Part shown: piece by piece, positions 16,817 through 24,155 of the stretch | Layout of the letters: the number at the start of each line of letters is the position of its first letter | How positions within the stretch are numbered: the first letter of the stretch is position 1 | From: Psychroserpens sp. SPM9 | GTDB lineage: Bacteria; Bacteroidota; Bacteroidia; Flavobacteriales; Flavobacteriaceae | DNA length: 64,000 bases | Assembly: GCF_025153525.1 (NCBI RefSeq) | Contig: NZ_JANZNR010000002.1 | Coordinates: forward strand, 248,001 to 312,000 | Direction: 5' to 3' | Translations under genes and position numbers: made by a program | The notes under the pieces: model-generated | Seen by the model: the letters and a program-made list of their open reading frames with translations, nothing else | Told to the model about the DNA's origin: nothing | Database searches by the model: none

Positions 16817-16920
16817 GATTGGGACATTGAATTAATTATAAAACAATAATACCCTATTCTTCAATATTTGACTATTTTTATACATGAATTACAAAAAAAA
16901 CCTTATAAACTGAAAAAAAA

Positions 16921-17784
16921 GTGAAATATTCTCGATTAATTGCAGGTGCAATGACATGGGGACATTGGGGAAAGCAACTTTCAAAAGCAGAGATGATATC
17001 CTTGATGCAACATTGTATCGATGAAGGCATTAGTACGTTTGATCATGCCGACATTTATGGTGGCTATACAACTGAAGCTGAGTTTGGATCTGCCTTTGCT
17101 GAAAGTGGTATTAAACGAGAAGATATTGAGTTAATTAGTAAATGTGGTATTCAATATGAAAGTGAAAACAGAGCGAATACTATAAAACATTACGATTATA
17201 GTAAAGACTATATTATTTGGTCTGCCGAAACTTCTTTAAAGCATTTAAAAACCGATTACTTAGACCTATTACTGCTTCATAGACCAAGTCCGTTAATGCA
17301 ACCTGATGAAATTGCTGAAGCAGTTTCAGATTTAAAAAAAAGAGGCCTCATTAAACAGTTTGGTGTTTCCAATTTTACACCTTCCCAAATGGAGCTTCTT
17401 AATACATCTGTTGCTATTTCGGTCAATCAAATAGAATTTTCTCTCACCCAACATACAGCCATGCATGATGGTCATTTAGATGCTATGATGACTCATGCAA
17501 TTACACCTATGGCCTGGTCGCCTTTAGGAAGTGTTTTTAGAGAAGACACCCAACAAACCAGACGCATTCACAAACAATTAGGCCTGCTGCTAGAGAAGTA
17601 CGATGCTACCGAAGATCAATTGCTCTTAGCTTGGATTTTAAAACATCCTTCACAAATTCATCCAGTGATAGGTACAACGACAAAAAAACGAATTACCGAT
17701 GCCGTAAAAGCTGTAACCATAGATTTAGAATTAGAAGACTGGTTTAAACTATTAGTCGCTTGTCAAGGTCATAAAGTTCCTTAA
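16921..17784 (+). CDS. Aldo/keto reductase (YdhF-like)
   Basis: A 287-residue cytoplasmic NAD(P)H-dependent oxidoreductase. The AKR catalytic tetrad is visible: Asp and Tyr in FDHADIYGGYTTEAEF, Lys in ELISKCGIQ, and His in LDLLLLHRPSPLM. The C-terminal part holds WILKHPSQIHPVIGTTTKKR, the cofactor-binding region of the YdhF-type branch. The start is a GTG; no in-frame ATG gives a better N-terminus, and KYSRLIAGAMTWG directly after it matches the usual start of this family. It opens a four-gene plus-strand operon. The substrate cannot be predicted. Confidence 0.92.
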   Translation: MKYSRLIAGAMTWGHWGKQLSKAEMISLMQHCIDEGISTFDHADIYGGYTTEAEFGSAFAESGIKREDIELISKCGIQYESENRANTIKHYDYSKDYIIWSAETSLKHLKTDYLDLLLLHRPSPLMQPDEIAEAVSDLKKRGLIKQFGVSNFTPSQMELLNTSVAISVNQIEFSLTQHTAMHDGHLDAMMTHAITPMAWSPLGSVFREDTQQTRRIHKQLGLLLEKYDATEDQLLLAWILKHPSQIHPVIGTTTKKRITDAVKAVTIDLELEDWFKLLVACQGHKVP

Positions 17785-17800
17785 ATACAATTGAAGATTT

Positions 17801-18430
17801 ATGACAACCTGGTTGCAACAAGAGTGGACCTTATTAACTTCAAAGTATTCTACTGATGCGGGATTAGTTTCTCGTTACTGGAAAGAAATCAAAACCTATT
17901 ATACCTCAAAAAACAGACATTATCACAGTTTAACTCATATTTATGAGATGCTTAAACAAGCTGAAACTATTAAAGCAGATATCGTTAATTATGATAGTTT
18001 TAGGTTTGCTATTTGGTATCATGATATCATTTACAAGGCCACAAAAAAGAACAACGAACTTAAAAGTGCTGAATTTGCCCAAAAACGTTTAAAATCATTC
18101 GATTTTGATGAAAAACACCTTAAAAAAGTCGAAATTTTAATCAAATCGACTCAAAACCACGTTAATATTCTAGGAGAGAATAAGGATAATGCATACCTTT
18201 TGGACATTGATTTATCCATTTTAGGAAGCGCTTGGAATACCTATAAAACTTATATTGAAAACATAAGAAAAGAATATGCCATATATCCTGATTTTATTTA
18301 TAATTCGGGACGAAAAAAAGCGATGCAACATTTTTTAGAGAGGGAATCAATTTATTTAACCGATGTCTATCAAAAGCAATTTGAAACCCAAGCGCGAGAA
18401 AATATTAAAAGAGAAATCAGTCTGTTATAA
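17801..18430 (+). CDS. Predicted metal-dependent HD-superfamily hydrolase
   Basis: A 209-residue soluble protein resembling the COG4339 group of predicted HD phosphohydrolases. The metal-binding elements are His in RHYHSLTHIYEML (about residue 47), the HD pair in FAIWYHDIIYKATKKNNELK (about residue 74) and a downstream Asp in LLDIDLSILGS. The C-terminus contains YPDFIYNSGRKKAMQHFLER, another conserved patch of the group. It starts 16 bp after the reductase gene and its stop is immediately followed by the next ATG. Substrate unknown. Confidence 0.85.
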   Translation: MTTWLQQEWTLLTSKYSTDAGLVSRYWKEIKTYYTSKNRHYHSLTHIYEMLKQAETIKADIVNYDSFRFAIWYHDIIYKATKKNNELKSAEFAQKRLKSFDFDEKHLKKVEILIKSTQNHVNILGENKDNAYLLDIDLSILGSAWNTYKTYIENIRKEYAIYPDFIYNSGRKKAMQHFLERESIYLTDVYQKQFETQARENIKREISLL

Positions 18431-19162
18431 ATGAAAAAAGTCGCAGTAATAAGCCTTTTAGGAGCTATAATTTTAATTATTAGTTTATCTGCTTTCAGAA
18501 GTAAGCAAGAAATTAATGACCCAAGGTTTATAATTCATACTCTAGATTTAAAAAAGCAAACCTTAAAATTTTACCTTCAAAATAAACAGGGGATTAATTA
18601 TGGAAATCATTATGCCTTAAAACAAGCTCTTGAAAAGCAGCATCAAAATTTGGTGTTTGCAATGAATGGAGGTATGTATTTAAGAGATGGTTCGCCACAA
18701 GGTTTATATATTGAAAATGGAATAACCAAGACTAAAATAGATACGATTAAAAAAGGCTATGGTAATTTCTACTTACAGCCAAATGGTGTTTTTTATATTA
18801 CAAAAGCGCAAAAGGGTGTTGTTTGTAAAACATCCGATTTTCTTCCAGATGCTAGCATTACTTACGCGACACAATCGGGACCTATGCTGGTAATTGACAA
18901 TAACATACATCCTGTTTTTGTAAAAGATTCTAAACATTATAATATACGAAATGGTGTTGGTATTTTGCCCAATGGCAATCTGCTATTTGCGATGTCTAAA
19001 GACACCATCACATTGTATGATTTTGCCGACTTCTTTAAAAGTAATGGTTGTAAAAATGCATTATATCTGGATGGTAAAATTTCTAAAACCTATCTTCCAA
19101 ATAAAAACTGGGAACAATTAGATGGTAATTTTGGAGTTATAATTGCTGAAACTAAACCATGA
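18431..19162 (+). CDS. Phosphodiester glycosidase (NAGPA/DUF2233) family protein
   Basis: A 243-residue exported protein. An N-terminal hydrophobic segment (VISLLGAIILIISLSAF) acts as signal or anchor. The NAGPA/DUF2233 domain shows its hallmarks: FAMNGGMYLRDGSPQGLYIE, a TQSGPMLV motif in ATQSGPMLVIDNN, RNGVGILPNGNLLFAMS, and NALYLDGKIS near the end. Family members remove exposed N-acetylglucosamine or cleave related phosphodiester glycosides; the bacterial substrate is uncertain. It begins at the base after the upstream stop, and its own stop overlaps the next start (ATGA at 19159). Confidence 0.88.
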   Translation: MKKVAVISLLGAIILIISLSAFRSKQEINDPRFIIHTLDLKKQTLKFYLQNKQGINYGNHYALKQALEKQHQNLVFAMNGGMYLRDGSPQGLYIENGITKTKIDTIKKGYGNFYLQPNGVFYITKAQKGVVCKTSDFLPDASITYATQSGPMLVIDNNIHPVFVKDSKHYNIRNGVGILPNGNLLFAMSKDTITLYDFADFFKSNGCKNALYLDGKISKTYLPNKNWEQLDGNFGVIIAETKP

Positions 19163-20292
19163 TAAACAAACGCCTTCTTATCAAAAACCTACTTGCTCAC
19201 AATGATGAGAATAGCTTTTATGATAAAAAACGAAAAGTCGATATCACGCACAAAGAAGGTAAAGCCAAGTTTTTAAAACACATTTGTGCACTTTCTAATA
19301 GCAATCCTAAAAACAATTCCTTTATTGTTATTGGTGTTGAAGATGAAGATAATAAGATTATAGGTGTTCATTTTTTTGATGACAGCAAAATTCAAAACCT
19401 CATCAATGCTTATCTCACTAATCCGCCTATAGTCCAGTATGAAAATATTCCTTTTCCACATTTACCTGATGATAAAGTTGTAGGATTAGTTACTATTAGA
19501 CCCATTGATAAAATTACTTCTCTCCGAAAAAATATCTGGAAATATTATGGCGGTTCGGTGTTTTTTAGAGACGGAAGCATGAGCATGCCTAAAGTATTTG
19601 ATATTGAAATTAAAGATGTTAATTCCAAAATTGTAAACGCTATAGAAGCGCATGCACAAAACAATATTGAATATACATTAGACGGTGTTTTCGATTTTAT
19701 GAATAAACGTAAAGATTACAATCCGCAGTATAAAGTGTTTAAAGAGTATTTTGTTTTATGTTGGTCTGGTCAGAAAAAAGTAATCAAAAATGATGTTTTT
19801 TTCTCTAGAGTTGATATCGAATTAATCAATGAACAAGTTCGTTTATTTTTTTCAACGCTCGATGAAGTTTCTATAACTTACGACAGTAATACATTCAAAA
19901 TAATAGAATATGTGAGCTTAGGACTTCAAAATCAAAACAAGTATTATAAGTTAGAAGAAACCCTAATTCACTTTGAAGACAATGCGCACTACACCATTGA
20001 AACCAAACTTCTATTTGAGCCACCACAATTTGATAAAAAAGTACTCCATCATATCTACAATTCTAATAATGCCATTTTAGAAAAAATAAAAAAAGGCTTT
20101 ACACTCAATAAAAATGAAGTCTTGGATCTTAAAAACCTTCCAGCAACCTACCTTATATGCTATTTTAACGCATTTCATGAAGCCTTAGATAAATTAAATG
20201 AAGCTAAACCTTATTTAAAGGCTTACAGCAAAACTATTTACAATTCGTATCAAGAGGCGATTCGAATTTTACGCAAAGTAAAGTACAGTTAA
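19159..20292 (+). CDS. AlbA_2 (Schlafen-like) domain protein
   Basis: A 377-residue cytoplasmic protein. Residues 1-150 fit the AlbA_2 or Schlafen-like putative nucleic-acid-binding domain, with FLKHICALSNSNPKNNSFIV leading into VIGVEDEDNKIIGV, and KYYGGSVFFRDGSMSMP closing the domain. The C-terminal 220 residues are lysine- and aromatic-rich and I recognise no catalytic motif. The ATG overlaps the preceding stop by 4 bases, indicating translational coupling. A 15-bp perfect inverted repeat covers its stop codon and ends the operon. Automatic pipelines tend to call such proteins ATP-binding; the sequence shows no Walker motif. Confidence 0.75.
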   Translation: MINKRLLIKNLLAHNDENSFYDKKRKVDITHKEGKAKFLKHICALSNSNPKNNSFIVIGVEDEDNKIIGVHFFDDSKIQNLINAYLTNPPIVQYENIPFPHLPDDKVVGLVTIRPIDKITSLRKNIWKYYGGSVFFRDGSMSMPKVFDIEIKDVNSKIVNAIEAHAQNNIEYTLDGVFDFMNKRKDYNPQYKVFKEYFVLCWSGQKKVIKNDVFFSRVDIELINEQVRLFFSTLDEVSITYDSNTFKIIEYVSLGLQNQNKYYKLEETLIHFEDNAHYTIETKLLFEPPQFDKKVLHHIYNSNNAILEKIKKGFTLNKNEVLDLKNLPATYLICYFNAFHEALDKLNEAKPYLKAYSKTIYNSYQEAIRILRKVKYS

Positions 20293-20324
20293 TAGTGATT
20301 TAAAACTTTAATCACTATTAACTG
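20286..20324. terminator. Bidirectional terminator hairpin between convergent genes
   Basis: Arms 20286-20300 and 20310-20324 are perfect 15-bp complements with a 9-nt loop. The left arm contains the stop codon of the AlbA_2 gene. The converging lipoprotein gene ends 18 bp further. T-rich sequence follows on the plus strand but no long pure T-run, so efficiency is uncertain. Confidence 0.7.
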
Positions 20325-20341
20325 CAATTTGAAATTTTAAT

Positions 20342-20917
20342 TTAGAATTTCTCATCTTTTTTGAAAGGACACACTACAGCATGAGCAATAACATATATAT
20401 CTCCATCAACATCATCGATTTTATAACTATCGTCTAATGCTCCATCAGAAATATTATGCCCTTCTGTATATTGGCCAGGAGCAACAGTAAATTGCCCATT
20501 TCTCTTTCTCGGGTATTTTTCATTTCCTACAAATAGATGAGTTTCAAAAAAACCATAACCTTCATGAGCAACAAAATCTACTAAAACATAATCAGACTCA
20601 TAAACGATAGTTAGCGTCCCTATTTCTTCTCCATTATCAAGGTTGCAGCCTCCTGCAGCTTGATATATTGGATATGATTGGTTATGATAAGCAGAAATAG
20701 GCCCAATTGTCCAACCCCATTTATTTGAGTTTAAATCATCATCATCTAAAAAGCAGATTGCTTCATCTTTTTTACCATAAGCATAAGCGGTCTCACATAG
20801 GCTTTTTTCATCTTTTGGCTCTCTATCCAAAGCGTTTTCAGAAGTAATTTCTTCATTTTCACAAGACGAAAGTGAAACAAAAAAAGAAAGCATAATTAAT
20901 TTAAGTAATGTTTTCAT
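20342..20917 (-). CDS. Lipoprotein with flavobacterial ETAYAY-type domain, function unknown
   Basis: A 191-residue lipoprotein with signal peptide LLKLIMLSFFVSLSSC and lipobox Cys at about residue 19, followed by acidic ENEE. The mature domain begins LCETAYAYGKKDEAICFLDD and continues with KWGWTIGPI, AAGGCN, VAHEGYGFFETHLFVGNEKY and FTVAPGQYTEG. Similar ETAFAYG...GWTNGP...TAPGQYP stretches recur in secreted Flavobacteriia proteins, but no function is known to me. A TAACTTTA box lies upstream at 20945-20952. Its leader shares a 13-nt segment (GCTATTAATCAAT) with the two plus-strand RNA-like repeats at 21141 and 21354. Confidence 0.75.
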   Translation of the reverse strand: MKTLLKLIMLSFFVSLSSCENEEITSENALDREPKDEKSLCETAYAYGKKDEAICFLDDDDLNSNKWGWTIGPISAYHNQSYPIYQAAGGCNLDNGEEIGTLTIVYESDYVLVDFVAHEGYGFFETHLFVGNEKYPRKRNGQFTVAPGQYTEGHNISDGALDDSYKIDDVDGDIYVIAHAVVCPFKKDEKF

Positions 20918-20944
20918 AATAATATGTATTGATTAATAGCGACT

Positions 20945-20952
20945 TAAAGTTA
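20945..20952 (-). promoter_or_regulatory. Candidate -7 box and leader of the ETAYAY lipoprotein gene
   Basis: The minus strand reads TAACTTTA, one base off TAnnTTTG. The 27 nt between it and the ATG include GCTATTAATCAATACATA. The same segment with one inserted T follows the box-like TACGATTTTA in both plus-strand repeats of this intergenic region. Confidence 0.5.
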
Positions 20953-21079
20953 CATAAATTTAATTAAAAAAAACACATTAAATTACTGATAGTCTATTAG
21001 TTAAGAAAAATCTCACACCGCCACAAGTGTCAATTATTTTTCCTCAATTAGGCATTTAATCCAAGAAATTTTCAAAACG

Positions 21080-21229
21080 TTACCATTCATAGAGTTTTTT
21101 TAACCACTTACAGTTTTTTTTGCTAAGTGACTTCCTTTTTTACGATTTTAGCAGTGCTATTAATCAATTACATACAACCTTATTTCAACATCGGTTAGCC
21201 GAAAGCGAGATAAGGTTTTTGTTTTTTAC
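21080..21229 (+). repeat. First copy of a 150-bp duplicated intergenic element
   Basis: Aligns without indels, at an offset of 213, to 21293-21440. The first 40 bp (21081-21120) differ at 3 positions from copy 2. The next 20 bp diverge freely. The following 40 bp (21141-21180) differ at only 1 position. The rest is a hairpin with paired changes. Conserved - variable - conserved blocks of this size look like promoter elements, spacer, and transcript start. The 5' block itself holds two similar units (ACCATTCATAGAGTTTTTTT and ACCACTTACAGTTTTTTTT). Confidence 0.75.
21151..21228 (+). ncRNA. Candidate small structured RNA, copy 1
   Basis: Proposed transcript on the plus strand, starting just after the TACGATTTTA box at 21141. 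It has a conserved single-stranded 5' segment (GCTATTAATCAATTACATA) and then a terminator-like hairpin. CCTTATTTC (21178-21186) pairs with GAGATAAGG (21207-21215), with an inner stem TCGG/CCGA around a TTAG loop, followed by GTTTTTGTTTTTT-type T-rich sequence. There is no plus-strand ORF nearby. It is either a short independent sRNA or a terminated leader. Evidence is comparative, from two copies only; expression is not shown. Confidence 0.5.
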
Positions 21230-21292
21230 GCCATTAGATTTCTAGTCAAATTGACTAAAATTCGAATTTTTTAATTCAGAAAAATCGTATAA

Positions 21293-21440
21293 TTACCATT
21301 CATACAGTTTTTTTTACCACTTATAGTTTTTTTTAGAAAACACACTTAATTTTTACGATTTTAGCAGTGCTATTAATCAATTACATATAACCTTGTTTCA
21401 ATGTCGACGTGTCGAATGTGAAACAGGGTTTTTGTTTTTA
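21293..21440 (+). repeat. Second copy of the 150-bp duplicated intergenic element
   Basis: Partner of 21080-21229 with the same internal order and spacing. Upstream units ACCATTCATACAGTTTTTTT and ACCACTTATAGTTTTTTTT are followed by a divergent 20-bp spacer, the TACGATTTTA box at 21354 and the shared 5' segment. It ends 6 bp before the stop of the convergent DUF1501 gene, so the T-run may also serve as a boundary there. Confidence 0.75.
21364..21440 (+). ncRNA. Candidate small structured RNA, copy 2
   Basis: Same layout as copy 1. CCTTGTTTCA (21391-21400) pairs with TGAAACAGGG (21419-21428), with an inner stem TCGA/TCGA (21404-21407 and 21412-21415) and a T-rich tail. Relative to copy 1, the A-T pair 21182/21211 becomes G-C at 21395/21424, and the inner G-C pair 21194/21199 becomes A-T at 21407/21412. 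These two double substitutions keep the pairing, which supports a conserved RNA fold rather than chance repetition. Confidence 0.55.
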
Positions 21441-21445
21441 TAGCT

Positions 21446-22636
21446 TTAAACAAACTTTAGTTTTGGAAAAGAGGCATTCAAAATTGCATCGTCTTGCACA
21501 GCTAACCATCGGTCTAAAATAGTAGCATAAACAGATCTAAAATCTACTGTATATTTTAAATCACCATTGTCATCTAAGTCTGATAAACTTGCGAGTTCAT
21601 TATAAAATCCAGGTTTTTTTAACTGATTCCCAATAATAAAAAGATTATTTGCTGCTCCGTGATCTGTTCCATTAGCAGCATTTTGTTTTACACGCCTTCC
21701 AAATTCTGAAAAGGTTACAATAAGTGTATCATCAAATGTCCCTTGCTGTTTCAAATCTCTAACAAAAGCTTCAATGCTTTCGGCATAAATCTTCAATAAT
21801 CGCGCTTGACTATTTACTTGTCCCGCGTGCGTATCAAATCCATTAAGTGAGGCATAAAAGACTTTAGTTTCAATGCCAGAGTTAATAAGTTTAGCAGAGG
21901 TCTTGAGCTGATGGGCAAACCCGTTATTTGGATAGGTTTGTGTATTAGACGTCGTTTTGTACTTTTCAAAAATGTATTTTGCCGAAGACTCAGCAGAAAT
22001 CATAGTTTTATACAAATACCCTAAATTATGCTCACTTAAATGTTCATCTTGGTAATAGTTTAAAACATTCTTAAAATAGGGATCTTGAGAGGTTCTAAAC
22101 AAAACAGCTGGATTTGTTGTTGCAATTCCATTGATATGCTCTCCTTTTAAAACTAACGATAAACTATCATCAATTTCAATGGCATTGTAAGGTTTTTTTC
22201 CATAGCTATCTAAATAACGTCCAATCCAACCTGTTTTTAAATACTGTTCTGCACTACTTCCTGTTTGCCATATATCTGTGGCTCTAAAATGTGAGCGATT
22301 AGGGTTTGGGTAGCCCACGTTATTAATGATGGTAAGATAACCTTCGTCATATAACTTTTTTAGCGGACGTAAATTGGGGTGAAACCCAAGTTCGTCGGTA
22401 ACCTTAATAGCTTCTTTTTTTTGAATTGCAATTTTAGGGCGATTGCGATAATAATCATCATTATGAAACGGAATAATGGTGTTTAAACCGTCATTTCCTC
22501 CAGATAATTGTATTATAACAAGTCGTTTGTAGCCCAAACTAGAAGCTGATACGTTTTCAAATGCTTTTATAAAACTAGGCACAAAAAATAAGCTACTTGC
22601 TAGCGTTGATTGTTTTAAAAATTGTCTTCTGTCCAT
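21446..22636 (-). CDS. DUF1501 domain protein with Tat-type signal
   Basis: A 396-residue exported protein of the DUF1501 family. The N-terminus MDRRQFLKQSTLASSLFFVP carries a twin-arginine motif (RRQFLK), consistent with Tat export of a folded protein. Family landmarks are VIIQLSGGNDGLNTIIPFHN near the start, SHFRATDIWQTGS, LNGFDTHAGQVNSQARLLKI, and FSEFGRRVKQNAANGTDHGA. These resemble the alkaline-phosphatase/sulfatase-like fold proposed for the group. The chosen ATG at 22636 lies 2 bp after the DUF1800 stop; a longer frame starts at TTG and would overlap that gene. DUF1501 and DUF1800 genes are found together across many bacteria; the activity is not established. Confidence 0.92.
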   Translation of the reverse strand: MDRRQFLKQSTLASSLFFVPSFIKAFENVSASSLGYKRLVIIQLSGGNDGLNTIIPFHNDDYYRNRPKIAIQKKEAIKVTDELGFHPNLRPLKKLYDEGYLTIINNVGYPNPNRSHFRATDIWQTGSSAEQYLKTGWIGRYLDSYGKKPYNAIEIDDSLSLVLKGEHINGIATTNPAVLFRTSQDPYFKNVLNYYQDEHLSEHNLGYLYKTMISAESSAKYIFEKYKTTSNTQTYPNNGFAHQLKTSAKLINSGIETKVFYASLNGFDTHAGQVNSQARLLKIYAESIEAFVRDLKQQGTFDDTLIVTFSEFGRRVKQNAANGTDHGAANNLFIIGNQLKKPGFYNELASLSDLDDNGDLKYTVDFRSVYATILDRWLAVQDDAILNASFPKLKFV

Positions 22637-22638
22637 AA

Positions 22639-24012
22639 TTAACACATTTGATATTCTGGTAATGACATTAACTGAACACAATAATCTTGTTTTGACGATT
22701 GACTTAATGTCTGTAAATAGGTTTCGGTCCCAGCACTAAGCTCAGGAATAATTAGCAAGGTTTTTAAATCATTTACCTTTACATTTTTGAACTGGTAATT
22801 AAAGGTTTCCCAGTCGACCTCAACAGATACAAATTCATTTTTCTTTTTGTTTGAACGGTACTTATCAAAAGTATCTTCAAACTCACCTTTTTCTCTTAGA
22901 GATATTTCGGCATTAGCTAAAATAATCGAAGGTAATTTTAATCGCAGCATCAATGTGTTACTGTCAATCCAGCTTTTTCCACCTTTCCATCCAGCTACAT
23001 TTGGTGGATTTAATAACATTTGCCCTAGCAATTTCTGAATTTTAAAAACGTCCTTTTCTTTTTTAAATGTCACGGGAACCGTTTTTCTCAAGCCGACTAA
23101 AAATTCAATTGGAGATTTTATCTTTATTCCTATATTGGCTTCCTCGTAAAACCAATCAGACATAAACAAATAACGCATTAAACGTTCAATATTATAGTCT
23201 TCAAAAAAGATATTGGTTAATTCTTCAACTCGTTTTTCATTTATAGTGTCATTAACAAAATACCTATAAATCTTTCCGCAGACAAAACGAGCACATTGCT
23301 TTTGCTTTAAAATAATATCTATAATATCATCACCATCATAACGACCAGAATGACCAAAAAAAGTTTTAAAATCATAATCATGATGAAACCTTCTAAGCAT
23401 AAAATCGCCTTCAAAATTATTATTATATCCCGTAAAAGCTCTTGCGCTTTCTTTAATATCTTCTTCAGTGTAATGGCCTTCACCTAAAGTAAATAACTCC
23501 ATTAGTTCTCTGGCAAAATTCTCGTTGGGTTTTTGCTTTCGATTTTGCTTATTATTTAAAAATTTAAGCATGGCTGCTTCTTTAGAAATCGCTTTAACAA
23601 AATCTCCAAAGTGACCTAATGCATGATTCCGTAAAGTGTTATTGTATTGCTGAACATGATAAATATGTTCATCGCGACATACAAAATGGTTCGCCCAAAA
23701 CAAGGTCATTTTTTCTCTTAAAGTTTCTTTTGAAGTCACTAATCGATTGACCCATGCCACATTATAGGTCTTGAGTTTTTCTCTACTTATTTTTCTAAAC
23801 TCGGGTAGCTGTGTTTTATTTTTTAAGATATATGCTGTGGAAAAATGATCAATTTCAGAAGTGTCTACCTTAAGAGGTGTTGCACTAGAAGATGCTTTAA
23901 ACAACATATCAACAACCTGCTCTTTGCTTTTTTGAGATACGGTATTAAGTTGTTTTGGCCTTATTCCAAAACCTGCTCTCCAGAATAAATGTTGCACATG
24001 ACGTTGTTTCAT
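22639..24012 (-). CDS. DUF1800 domain protein
   Basis: A 457-residue protein of the DUF1800 family, upstream partner of DUF1501. Typical landmarks are HLFWRAGFGIRPKQLN at the N-terminus, LREKMTLFWANHFVC, NHALGHFGDFVKAISKEAAM, NENFARELMELFTLGEGHYT, ARAFTGYN, and LLNPPNVAGWKGGKSWIDS. No clear signal peptide is visible, so location is uncertain. The gene opens a two-gene operon and is insulated on its upstream side by the terminator of the dehydrogenase gene. Biochemical role unknown. Confidence 0.92.
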   Translation of the reverse strand: MKQRHVQHLFWRAGFGIRPKQLNTVSQKSKEQVVDMLFKASSSATPLKVDTSEIDHFSTAYILKNKTQLPEFRKISREKLKTYNVAWVNRLVTSKETLREKMTLFWANHFVCRDEHIYHVQQYNNTLRNHALGHFGDFVKAISKEAAMLKFLNNKQNRKQKPNENFARELMELFTLGEGHYTEEDIKESARAFTGYNNNFEGDFMLRRFHHDYDFKTFFGHSGRYDGDDIIDIILKQKQCARFVCGKIYRYFVNDTINEKRVEELTNIFFEDYNIERLMRYLFMSDWFYEEANIGIKIKSPIEFLVGLRKTVPVTFKKEKDVFKIQKLLGQMLLNPPNVAGWKGGKSWIDSNTLMLRLKLPSIILANAEISLREKGEFEDTFDKYRSNKKKNEFVSVEVDWETFNYQFKNVKVNDLKTLLIIPELSAGTETYLQTLSQSSKQDYCVQLMSLPEYQMC

Positions 24013-24083
24013 AGTTATTAGGACTAAAAAATAAGCACTAGGTTTAATTATATACGTTCAAAAATGATTCCAAAGTTTATCAC

Positions 24084-24116
24084 ACAAAAAAACCGTCTCA
24101 TAATGAAACGGTTTTT
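24084..24116 (-). terminator. Rho-independent terminator of the aldehyde dehydrogenase gene
   Basis: Arms around 24089-24099 and 24105-24115 pair (AAAACCGTCTC with GAAACGGTTTT, one wobble) and the minus strand continues in a run of T. It sits 40 bp after the dehydrogenase stop and 72 bp before the DUF1800 start. Confidence 0.85.
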
Positions 24117-24155
24117 AGACCTTGATTTGTATGTTGATACAGAAAAATGTTCTAA

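Noticed and set aside
19159-20292. AlbA_2 protein considered as an anti-phage defence gene
   Set aside because: No effector domain, no known defence partner and no mobile-element context; the neighbours look metabolic.
22637-22681. TTG start for DUF1501 at 22681
   Set aside because: It would overlap DUF1800 and bury the twin-arginine signal that begins exactly at the ATG at 22636.
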